The notes below the pieces were generated by a model. The model had not been told where the DNA came from, ran no database searches, and saw nothing but the letters and a program-made list of their open reading frames with translations. The position numbers and the translations under genes were made by a program. 8,098 bases of DNA from Bacteroidales bacterium. GTDB taxonomy: Bacteria > Bacteroidota > Bacteroidia > Bacteroidales > ML635J-15. Positions 1-6,194 of the stretch are shown here, piece by piece. Location of the stretch: NCBI GenBank assembly GCA_007130555.1, contig SLSH01000153.1, positions 1 through 8,098 of the forward strand, given 5' to 3'. Position 1 is the stretch's first letter. Each line of letters begins with the position of its first letter.

Positions 1-981
1 ATGGGGGTTGCAGGATTTTTAAATGATGCCGCAGATATTACTGCTCCTGTACGTTCATACTGGCCCAACGAATATGGTCTGTATTGTATGGCAGGAAATG
101 TTAATGAATGGGTAATGGATGTATTCAGACATCTTACTTATGATGATACGGATGAATTCAGACCTTTCAGAGGAAATGTCTTTACAGACTATCAAATAAT
201 AGAAGATCCGAGAACAGGGGACCTGGAACTAACACCTGAAGCAGAAAATTATTTTGATTATACAGGTAAAATGCTACGTAAACCTGTCAGAGATGAAGTT
301 TGTTTTAGCAGAGAAAATTATACAACGGCAGATAACAGAAATTATCTAGATGGCGATTTGGAGTCTCTTATCCCTACAGGAGGAGAAGGCTGGTGGAACG
401 AACCAGACAGATATGATGTTGAATTTGACGAGAGAAGGGTTAGAGATCCTATTGGAGCAGATGATTTAACTCCCGAAAATATAGGAGATATTTATCCAGG
501 AGCAACTTTAATTGCAGGTGGAAATGAAATTTTGTTACCTAATGGTGTAAAAATAGACATACAAAATATGACTTATATCTTGCCAACCGGACATGAAAGA
601 ACCCCTGACGGTGATATAATGATGCCTGACGGGTCATTAATTATGCCCGATGGGCAGCTCCAACTTGCCGATGGTAGTGTTATATATCCCGACGCCTTCT
701 TTAAAAAACACACAACAGGAATGTATGCCGAAGGAGAATGGGGAGAATTCGGAGAATGGGGAAGAGGTCAATTTGATATGTCTGATCCTAAAAGAAATAA
801 AGGAGATGGTATGAGGTCTATGATAACAGACAGATCAAGAGTATTTAAAGGAGGCTCATGGAAAGACCGCGCATACTGGATGGTACCGGGAACCAGAAGA
901 TATTTAGACGAAGAAATGGGAAGAGCCGACCTGGGATTCAGAAGTGCAATGGTTAGAGTAGGGTCTCAAGTAAAAAGGTAA
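1..981 (+). CDS. gldJ: GldJ-like gliding motility / type IX secretion lipoprotein, 3' part only
   Basis: This is the C-terminal 326 residues of a GldJ-type protein, related to formylglycine-generating enzymes (SUMF1/FGE-sulfatase fold) but used as a structural outer-membrane lipoprotein of the gliding and type IX secretion machinery. The frame is open from base 1. The ATG there is probably an internal Met, because known GldJ proteins are longer and begin with a lipoprotein signal peptide that is missing here. Visible motifs are YGLYCMAGNVNEWVMDV (residues 25-41) and the FGE C-terminal signature VFKGGSWKDRAYW...GTRRYLDE...GFRSAM (281-317). Between them, residues about 127-268 are acidic and Gly-rich, with heptads of the type xPDGxxx at 194-231. 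The protein ends soon after GFRSAMVRVG, with only a short tail. murF follows on the same strand after 82 bp that contain a stem-loop. Family assignment is good; the size and function of the heptad region are inference. Confidence 0.87.
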   Translation: MGVAGFLNDAADITAPVRSYWPNEYGLYCMAGNVNEWVMDVFRHLTYDDTDEFRPFRGNVFTDYQIIEDPRTGDLELTPEAENYFDYTGKMLRKPVRDEVCFSRENYTTADNRNYLDGDLESLIPTGGEGWWNEPDRYDVEFDERRVRDPIGADDLTPENIGDIYPGATLIAGGNEILLPNGVKIDIQNMTYILPTGHERTPDGDIMMPDGSLIMPDGQLQLADGSVIYPDAFFKKHTTGMYAEGEWGEFGEWGRGQFDMSDPKRNKGDGMRSMITDRSRVFKGGSWKDRAYWMVPGTRRYLDEEMGRADLGFRSAMVRVGSQVKR

Positions 982-1006
982 AACTAAAAACGATATAATA
1001 TATTAT

Positions 1007-1054
1007 TATTAACCCCTAATTAAATCTTAATTAAATCTTAATTAGGGGTTAATA
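1007..1054 (+). terminator. Strong stem-loop between gldJ and murF
   Basis: A perfect 17-bp stem pairs 1007-1023 with 1038-1054 (inner core TTAACCCCTAATTAA against TTAATTAGGGGTTAA) around a 14-nt loop. An 11-bp direct repeat, AATTAAATCTT at 1018-1028 and 1029-1039, runs through the loop and inner stem. The position just after the gldJ stop fits a transcription terminator. The downstream T-run is weak (TATTTG), and the stem ends only 9 nt before the murF ATG. It could therefore instead be an attenuator or control access to the murF start. The structure is certain; the role is inferred. Confidence 0.6.
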
Positions 1055-1063
1055 TTTGTAACC

Positions 1064-2362
1064 ATGAAAACAATAGAAAGTATATATACAGTTTTTAAAA
1101 ATTCACGTAAAATTTGTATTGATAGCAGAAGAGTTTTGCGCGAATCTATCTATTTTGCAATAAAAGGAGAAAATTTTGACGGGAATCAATTTGCAGAAGA
1201 AGCATTAAGGAAAGGGTGCTCGCTTGCTGTTGTGGATGATAAATCTTTGGCTGAAAAAAACGAAAATATTGTTTATGTTCCCGATACTATTTTAGCTTTA
1301 CAGGAATTGGCAAAAATGCACAGACTTAGTATCAATAAACCCGTATTTGCTATTACAGGTACAAATGGCAAAACAACAACAAAAGAACTGATAGCTACGG
1401 TATTAAACCAAAAGTTTAGAGTACGTTATACTATTGGTAATAAAAATAACCATATCGGCTTACCATTAACTATTTTATCTATGAATAACACCACCGATAT
1501 GGCTATTGTTGAAATGGGAGCAAATCGTCAGGGAGAAATAAAATTACTTTGCGAAATTGCATTACCCGACTATGGATTGATTACAAATATTGGCAAAGCT
1601 CATCTGGAAGGTTTTGGTTCTTTTAAAGGCGTAGTAAATACAAAAGCTGAATTATACAAATATTTAACAGATTCTGATGGGGTTATATTTGTTAATAAGG
1701 ATAATAAAATTTTGACAGACTTACTCAAAGAGAACAAAAAACTTGTTACATACGGAAAATCGAAATCTGTTTACTGTAAAGGGGAATATATTAAAAGTTC
1801 CTATTATGCCGGTGCTAAATGGAGTTCGCTTGATAAATCAGGTTATGTAATATCTAAACTTATTGGAGGATATAATTTTGAAAATATATTAGCAGCCATA
1901 ACAGTAGGATTGTATTTTGGAATTTCTTCGTCTTCAATAAATTCGGCAATATCTTCTTATGTACCTAAAAATTACAGATCTCAATTAGCAAATAGCTCAA
2001 GAAATAAGATAATATTAGACCTTTATAATGCTAATCCTACAAATATGCAGGCAGCATTAAACAGTTTTATCAGAATTAAAGCAGGAGAAAAAAATCTTAT
2101 TCTTGGCGATATGTTGGAATTAGGTAAATATTCAGATACGGAACACAAAAAAATATTGGATATAATTGCAAAAAATGATTTCGAAAAAGTTTATTTGGTT
2201 GGAAATAATTATATAAAATTCAAAGACTTATATGATTTTGATTTTTTTGAAAATGTTTTTGAATTGGCGGATTATTTAATTAAACATCCTGTTGCAGGAA
2301 AATTATTTCTTGTTAAAGGTTCGCGGGGAATAAAACTCGAAAAATGTATTGATTATTTATAA
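1064..2362 (+). CDS. murF: UDP-N-acetylmuramoyl-tripeptide--D-alanyl-D-alanine ligase
   Basis: MurF is the cytoplasmic ATP-dependent ligase that adds D-Ala-D-Ala to the UDP-MurNAc-tripeptide, the last cytoplasmic step of the peptidoglycan stem peptide. The 432 residues are a normal length for the family. Motifs occur in the expected order: DSR (20-22) in the substrate-binding N-terminal domain; the P-loop GTNGKTTTKEL (99-109); GNKNNHIGLPL (125-135); EMGAN (150-154); KAHLEGFGS (178-186); K194 in NTKAE, the likely carbamylated lysine; NFEN (271-274) in the central domain; RSQ (305-307); LYNANPTNM (320-328); GDMLELG (348-354); and KGSRG (418-422) in the C-terminal domain. Position 303 is Tyr, where many homologues have Asn (NNRSQ); this is a minor deviation. 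The ATG at 1064 gives the expected N terminus. The 3' end overlaps the convergent methyltransferase gene by 10 bp. Expression probably comes from gldJ read-through or from an unseen promoter near the stem-loop. Confidence 0.96.
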   Translation: MKTIESIYTVFKNSRKICIDSRRVLRESIYFAIKGENFDGNQFAEEALRKGCSLAVVDDKSLAEKNENIVYVPDTILALQELAKMHRLSINKPVFAITGTNGKTTTKELIATVLNQKFRVRYTIGNKNNHIGLPLTILSMNNTTDMAIVEMGANRQGEIKLLCEIALPDYGLITNIGKAHLEGFGSFKGVVNTKAELYKYLTDSDGVIFVNKDNKILTDLLKENKKLVTYGKSKSVYCKGEYIKSSYYAGAKWSSLDKSGYVISKLIGGYNFENILAAITVGLYFGISSSSINSAISSYVPKNYRSQLANSSRNKIILDLYNANPTNMQAALNSFIRIKAGEKNLILGDMLELGKYSDTEHKKILDIIAKNDFEKVYLVGNNYIKFKDLYDFDFFENVFELADYLIKHPVAGKLFLVKGSRGIKLEKCIDYL

Positions 2363-3525
2363 TCCTTTCTATTTGTTTTTTTTGAACCTTCATAAATTGA
2401 ATATTTATTTAATTTGCACTCTAATGGTCCGTTAAATAATACAATTTTTTTCTCGGGGCGTAATCCTATCATTTTTAAAGCATCTAATTCCGAAGAGATA
2501 ATCCATGCCACGTAATTCCGGTAATCAAATTTCAATTTATCTCCTAATTTTTTATAAAATTCTTTGATATCCAAATCATTAAACCTCATTCCGTAAGGAG
2601 GATTTGAGATTATCGTACCTTGCGTATCGGGAGGTTCAATATCAAAAAAATCCGAATTTGTAAGTTTTATTTTATTTTCGGGGTCAATTCTGTTAAAATT
2701 TATTTGAGCATCTTGTAATACTTTGTTATCTATATCGTTACCATAGATTTTAGTATTAGTTTTATTGATTTTCCGTTTCGCTTCTTCAATAATATTTTCC
2801 CACAATTTATTGTCGTAATTTTGCCAGTTTTTAAACGAGAAATAATTTCTGTTAATAGTAGGGGGGATATTGTTTGCGAGCATATATGCTTCTGCCGGTA
2901 TTGTTCCGCAGCCGCACATAGGATCATACAGGAAGCTTTTTTTGTCCCATCCTGAAATCAAAATTATGCCTGCAGCAAGAATATCATTTACAGGAGCCTT
3001 ACCCGTTCGTTTGTTATATCCTCTGTAGTATAATGGAGTTCCCGAACTGTTAAGATATAAACTGCATGTATTATTATTAATATGAACATATATTTTTATA
3101 TCAGGTCTTTCGAGATTTACCTGTGGTCTTACTCCTGTAGTATCTCTGAAATAATCTACAATACCGTCTTTAACTTTTTGTTCTGTAAATCTTGAATGTT
3201 TAAGAGTTTTTGAATTTGTAAATGCTTCTACTGCAATACTTTTGTGTCCGGAAAATAATTCCTGCCATTTTATTGCTCTGATAAAGTCATATAAATCATT
3301 TTGATTTTTTGTTATTCCCGTATCTATTTTTAAATAAACTGCCAGTGCCGTTCTTAGATATAAATTACATTTATAAATCAATTCAATATCTCCTTCCGTT
3401 TCAACGGCTCTGTTTAATACTTTTACGGATTTAACACCTATATTTAATAATTCGTCCTTTAAAGTTTCTTCCAGTCCGAAAAGTGTTTTTATCAGTATTT
3501 TATTTGATTTTGTCATTTTATTCAT
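2353..3525 (-). CDS. rlmL: THUMP-domain class I SAM-dependent RNA methyltransferase, RlmL type
   Basis: This 390-residue protein matches the layout of the N-terminal half of E. coli RlmKL, which makes m2G2445 in 23S rRNA, and of stand-alone homologues of that size. Residues about 10-160 form the ferredoxin-like plus THUMP RNA-binding part (TLFGLEETLKDEL at 14-26, then RTA at 58-60). The Rossmann methyltransferase domain follows: SAM-binding motif I DPMCGCGTIPAEA (201-213), acidic motif GNDID (262-266), and catalytic NPPYG (308-312), typical of N2-guanine/N6-adenine methyltransferases. The second, RlmK-like half is absent, as in other stand-alone versions. The start could be Met1 (3525) or Met4 (3516). 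Met1 overlaps the end of the small upstream ORF, and Met4 lies one base after its stop. It is probably the last gene of the minus-strand unit that begins with the KAS III-SDR gene, 86 bp upstream. The family is clear; the exact rRNA target is inferred from homology. Confidence 0.88.
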   Translation of the reverse strand: MNKMTKSNKILIKTLFGLEETLKDELLNIGVKSVKVLNRAVETEGDIELIYKCNLYLRTALAVYLKIDTGITKNQNDLYDFIRAIKWQELFSGHKSIAVEAFTNSKTLKHSRFTEQKVKDGIVDYFRDTTGVRPQVNLERPDIKIYVHINNNTCSLYLNSSGTPLYYRGYNKRTGKAPVNDILAAGIILISGWDKKSFLYDPMCGCGTIPAEAYMLANNIPPTINRNYFSFKNWQNYDNKLWENIIEEAKRKINKTNTKIYGNDIDNKVLQDAQINFNRIDPENKIKLTNSDFFDIEPPDTQGTIISNPPYGMRFNDLDIKEFYKKLGDKLKFDYRNYVAWIISSELDALKMIGLRPEKKIVLFNGPLECKLNKYSIYEGSKKTNRKDYK

Positions 3526-3619
3526 AAAAAATGCACCATATTTTACTAAACAATCTTATTGCTACAACAACTATTGCCGGTGCAAATATTTTAATACGTA
3601 AATAAATATTTTCACACAT
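3518..3619 (-). CDS. Possible 33-residue hydrophobic microprotein
   Basis: A short minus-strand ORF fills the gap between the two larger genes. Its ATG (3619-3617) lies inside the last codons of the KAS III-SDR gene, giving an ATGTGTGA overlap with that gene's TGA stop. Its TAA (3520-3518) lies just past the rlmL ATG. A purine-rich AAGGGAAG sits 4 nt before the start. The peptide begins MCENIYLRIK, has a hydrophobic core IFAPAIVVVAI (11-21), and ends with an aromatic, hydrophobic tail (residues 27-32) before Glu33. Arg8, Lys10, Arg22 and Lys26 punctuate it, so a single short membrane segment or a membrane-surface helix is plausible. I do not recognise it. Overlap at both ends suggests translational coupling across the gap, but an ORF of this size can arise by chance in AT-rich DNA. 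Confidence 0.35.
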   Translation of the reverse strand: MCENIYLRIKIFAPAIVVVAIRLFSKIWCIFYE

Positions 3620-5429
3620 CCACTTCCCTTCTGTATCCGATTCTGCGAACTTGCATTGCATTCTCGTAATTATCGGTTGAATCTAATATTTTGGGGAGAT
3701 AAAGTGATTTTACAATATTGGATGCAACTTTCTTATTATCAAGATATTCGGATTGTCCTGCCGATAACATGAATCTGAATTTTTCTTTATTGTCAAATTT
3801 ATTGCTGATGCCGTTTTCGGAAAAACCCGGAATAAAATATAATATACGGATACCTGTTTTCAGAAATTCTCCGCTTGCAGATGCAAGAACTCCGTGGATA
3901 CTTCGGTGAGATGAAGTCCATTCGTTAAAATCATAAAAGCTCAACTCCTCGGTTATTGTGCCTACCTGAAGTATTGAAGATTTTATAATAGGCAGAATAT
4001 TTTTGATAATTTCGAATGGAGCAATGAAATTAACCGTATTTGCGTGTTTTTTATCAATTGTTGATACCGAATTTATCAGGTAATCTATTTTGTCGTATTT
4101 TTTTAAGATGGTGTCCATAAATGATTTAACATCATTACTGTCGGAAAAATCACATTTAATAATTTCGGCATTTTCAAAACACTTTAATTTTTCGCTGTTT
4201 TGATTTGCATGGAGAATAAGTTTTGCATTTCGTTTTTGCAGTTCATTTGCAATTTCAAATCCTGTTGCACCGGATGCTCCTAATACCAGAACATTTTTGT
4301 CTTTTAAATCGTTGCTGTATCTGTAAAAATTATCGTTTTTATTTTTTTTATTTTTAACGATATATGTAAAAGCTCCGTAAGTTCCGCCAACACCGGCAGT
4401 AGCGCTAAGGATTTTCATTCCGTCTTTTAATTTACCGGATTTATTAAGCAATGAAAAACATATTGGAACTGTGGTTCCCGAAACATTCCCAAATTTTTTC
4501 TGTCCTTCTAGATATACTCTTTCTTTTGGGATTCCCAGTTTTTCGGCTGCCTGATAAAGTATTACATTTCCTGTCTGATGAGGTACGAGCAAATCAATAT
4601 CATCAATTTTAAAACCTGATTTTTTTAGACAAATTTCTGATGCATGCGGGATATTTAAGATAGCTCTGTCTTTTATCAGATTATCGTCCATGTACAGATT
4701 TTTATTTTCATCAACTCCCACGTAATCAAGCATGTGTAAATCCTGCAGATTTACGATATCAATAATTCCGTATTTTTCATTATCCTTAAGTCTTGATATT
4801 ATAACCGCCGCTGCTGCATCTCCAAAGGTAACAAAAGGAATAAATTTTACTCTTTGTTTTAGAAATCTTGACATTGTTTCGGTATGTGCAACTACAATAT
4901 GCATTGCATCGGGATTATTTTTAAAATATTCCACGGCTCTTTGAATATTAATATTAAATCCCGAACATCCTGATGTCAACGAAAAGCAAGGACTTTGATT
5001 ATAGAATTCGGTAAAATATGATTTAACGGAAGTGGCAATTCCCGGAGCTTGTTCGTGCGGAGAAACAGTACTTATAAACCATGCATCAATACTGTCCGGT
5101 TTTATCAGGGCATCGCTAAGAGCCTCGTCAATTGCTTTTACGGCAAGTTCAAGAGATGTTTCCGCATAATGCAGTTTTTTTTTTGTAGGCGGGAAGGGTG
5201 CAACATGGTGTCTTTCGTAAAAACCCATAATATTACCTGCAAAGTAATCAAATGCAGATATTTCTCCATTAATTTTGCAAAATTCTTTGTATTTATTGCT
5301 TGCATGGATTTTTTCTTTGCTGAAACCTCCCAAAAAGCCTTTGTCAATGGCTTCGTCAATATCTTTATTGCTTATTTTAAACTTACCGTAAGCATCTCCG
5401 GTTCCTGTAAATACAAAATTATCTGTCAT
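3612..5429 (-). CDS. Fusion of ketoacyl-ACP synthase III-like and short-chain dehydrogenase-like domains
   Basis: The protein has 605 residues in two domains. Residues 1-358 are a thiolase-fold, FabH-like synthase. The Cys-His-Asn triad is present as Cys155 (GCSGF), His284 (PHQTG) and Asn315 (FGNVSGT), with spacings close to those of E. coli FabH (129 and 31 against 132 and 30); FGDAAAA is at 203-209. This half should be able to perform decarboxylative condensation or acyl transfer. After a Lys/Asn-rich linker (359-375) comes a Rossmann domain with GASGATG (384-390), an acidic Asp427, NSVS (453-456) and a late SDR-like GIRILYFIPG (526-535). Aligned back from GIR..PG, the usual YxxxK falls on W504 and H508, so the reductase may be inactive or unusual. 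FabH alone is about 320 residues, so the fusion explains the length. It is the first gene of a minus-strand unit leading to rlmL. The pathway (lipid, pigment or polyketide) cannot be told from the neighbours. Confidence 0.85.
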   Translation of the reverse strand: MTDNFVFTGTGDAYGKFKISNKDIDEAIDKGFLGGFSKEKIHASNKYKEFCKINGEISAFDYFAGNIMGFYERHHVAPFPPTKKKLHYAETSLELAVKAIDEALSDALIKPDSIDAWFISTVSPHEQAPGIATSVKSYFTEFYNQSPCFSLTSGCSGFNINIQRAVEYFKNNPDAMHIVVAHTETMSRFLKQRVKFIPFVTFGDAAAAVIISRLKDNEKYGIIDIVNLQDLHMLDYVGVDENKNLYMDDNLIKDRAILNIPHASEICLKKSGFKIDDIDLLVPHQTGNVILYQAAEKLGIPKERVYLEGQKKFGNVSGTTVPICFSLLNKSGKLKDGMKILSATAGVGGTYGAFTYIVKNKKNKNDNFYRYSNDLKDKNVLVLGASGATGFEIANELQKRNAKLILHANQNSEKLKCFENAEIIKCDFSDSNDVKSFMDTILKKYDKIDYLINSVSTIDKKHANTVNFIAPFEIIKNILPIIKSSILQVGTITEELSFYDFNEWTSSHRSIHGVLASASGEFLKTGIRILYFIPGFSENGISNKFDNKEKFRFMLSAGQSEYLDNKKVASNIVKSLYLPKILDSTDNYENAMQVRRIGYRREVDV

Positions 5430-5451
5430 AATTTAATGACTTAATAAAATG

Positions 5452-5459
5452 CAAAAATA
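5452..5459 (-). promoter_or_regulatory. Candidate promoter -7 box for the KAS III-SDR gene
   Basis: Read on the minus strand, TATTTTTG matches the Bacteroidota -7 consensus TAnnTTTG and lies 22 nt before the ATG at 5429. About 20 nt further upstream there is only TTTT rather than TTTG, so the -33 element is weak. The same spacing between box and start codon is seen upstream of mnmE. Confidence 0.45.
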
Positions 5460-5541
5460 ATCAAATTAATCTATTTAAAAAAAACATCGCTGTTCGAAAA
5501 GAAATATCCTCATTACAGAAGTTTTGATTTTTTATGTTTTT

Positions 5542-5774
5542 CACAAAATTATCCGTTACTTAACGGTTAATAAACGACTATGAGATGTAAAGTTCTGATT
5601 TCAAACTTATTACAGCGGGTTTAATTTTCGGTTTTTTCCACAAAAATTATCCGTTACTTAACGGTTAATAAACGACTACGGAATATAATGTCTTGATGTT
5701 TAGTTTGTTATGCTATTCTTTTTATTGATACTTTTCACAAAATTATCCGTTACTTAACGGTTAATAAACGACTA
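5542..5774. repeat. Three ~97-bp-spaced copies of a 39-40 bp element with an inverted repeat
   Basis: Near-identical blocks lie at 5542-5580, 5639-5678 and 5736-5774; the only difference among them is one extra A in the second. Each reads CACAAAA, then TTATCCGTTACTTAACGG, then TTAATAAACGACTA. The perfect inverted repeat CCGTTA-CT-TAACGG begins at 5553, 5651 and 5747, spacings of 98 and 96 bp. The 57-58 bp between blocks are not conserved, although weak similarity (TGARATGTAA after copies 1 and 3, and T-rich tracts before each block) suggests decayed tandem units. On the minus strand, copies 1 and 3 contain TAATTTTG, which resembles a -7 promoter box, right after the palindrome. The array occupies the gene-free stretch 5430-5907, where nothing else except the promoter near 5455 is recognisable. 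The function is unknown: a protein-binding array, a palindromic extragenic repeat, or a hairpin-forming RNA element. Confidence 0.85.
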
Positions 5775-5907
5775 TGAAATGTAATATATCTTCTCTCTCC
5801 GCCATACACTCCAAGTTCAAACTAAACTATTTTTTAATAAAAAACCGAAGTTAAAAAATTGAAGGGTTTTCGAAATTGCGGGGTAAATGTTGTGCAAATC
5901 TGACAAC

Positions 5908-5946
5908 AAAAAAAGCCAAACATTTGATTTTTAAACATTTGGCTTT
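5908..5946 (-). terminator. Intrinsic terminator of the tRNA-Asp gene
   Basis: On the minus strand, AAAGCCAAA (5946-5938) pairs with TTTGGCTTT (5920-5912). A 2-nt internal mismatch and three more A-T pairs follow around the loop. The stem runs straight into a T tract (complement of 5908-5914). It begins 8 nt after the tRNA 3' end. On the plus strand the tract after the stem is short, so it acts best for the tRNA. Confidence 0.8.
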
Positions 5947-5954
5947 CATTTCTG

Positions 5955-6028
5955 CGGTCTGGACGAGACTCGAACTCGCGGCCTCCGGCGTGACAGGCCG
6001 GCATTCTAACCAACTGAACTACCAGACC
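5955..6028 (-). tRNA. tRNA-Asp (anticodon GTC)
   Basis: The minus strand folds into a complete cloverleaf of 74 nt. The acceptor stem pairs GGTCTGG (6028-6022) with CCAGACC (5962-5956), followed by discriminator G (5955). The D arm contains AGTTGGTTA. The anticodon stem CCGGC/GCCGG encloses CTGTCAC, with anticodon GTC for Asp. The T arm GCGAG-TTCGAGT-CTCGT contains the expected TTCGA. The next bases are CAG, so the 3' CCA is not encoded and must be added enzymatically. The gene has its own promoter and terminator. It is divergent from mnmE, but MnmE acts on U34 tRNAs, so this G34 tRNA is not an expected substrate. Confidence 0.97.
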
Positions 6029-6040
6029 AAAAAGCGAATG

Positions 6041-6072
6041 CAAATATACTGTAGAAAATTGAATTACACAAA
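6041..6072 (-). promoter_or_regulatory. Promoter of tRNA-Asp
   Basis: Reading the minus strand, TTTG (6072-6069), a 20-nt spacer and TATATTTG (6048-6041) match the Bacteroidota sigma consensus TTTG...TAnnTTTG at both elements. The box ends 12 nt before the tRNA 5' end, which implies a leader of a few nucleotides. It is the best-formed promoter in the window. Confidence 0.75.
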
Positions 6073-6164
6073 TATTTTGATTATTTTTCGTAAATTTTTT
6101 AGTATTCTATGCTAAGTAATTGATAATCTTGTATCTTTGGTTTTTTATTAAACGGAAAAATTAT

Positions 6165-6172
6165 TAATTTTG
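6165..6172 (+). promoter_or_regulatory. Candidate promoter -7 box for mnmE
   Basis: TAATTTTG matches TAnnTTTG exactly and ends 22 nt before the mnmE ATG. The nearest upstream TTTG (6136-6139) is 25 nt away, somewhat far for a -33 element. A second box-like TATCTTTG lies at 6132-6139 and could be an alternative promoter. Confidence 0.5.
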
Positions 6173-6194
6173 TATTTTTAAAAAAATCTTAATA

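Noticed and set aside
1..3. ATG at base 1 as the true gldJ start
   Set aside because: The sequence from here starts inside a conserved domain and lacks the lipoprotein signal peptide, so the coding region must extend upstream of the window.
5049..5444. 131-codon plus-strand ORF
   Set aside because: It lies antisense to the KAS III domain, whose minus-strand frame carries conserved motifs; its Cys/Phe-rich translation shows no family features.
5542..5774. CRISPR array (three 39-40 bp repeats with 57-58 bp spacers)
   Set aside because: The dimensions are at the edge of the possible range, but the spacers share residual similarity with each other, the repeat edges fade gradually, only three copies exist, and no cas gene is in the window.
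5537..5774. Replication origin with DnaA boxes near mnmE
   Set aside because: TTTTTCACA and TTTTCCACA before copies 1 and 2 are one mismatch from TTATNCACA and each core contains TTATCC, but no exact box is present and no dnaA, dnaN, rpmH or mnmG lies nearby in the window.
5955..6028. Integration site (att) of a genomic island at tRNA-Asp
   Set aside because: I find no second copy of the tRNA 3' end in the window and no integrase; the DNA beyond it holds only the repeat array and housekeeping genes.
5834..6115. Small ORFs on both strands over the tRNA-Asp locus
   Set aside because: They run straight through a complete tRNA cloverleaf, and their sequences are translations of the tRNA and its terminator.
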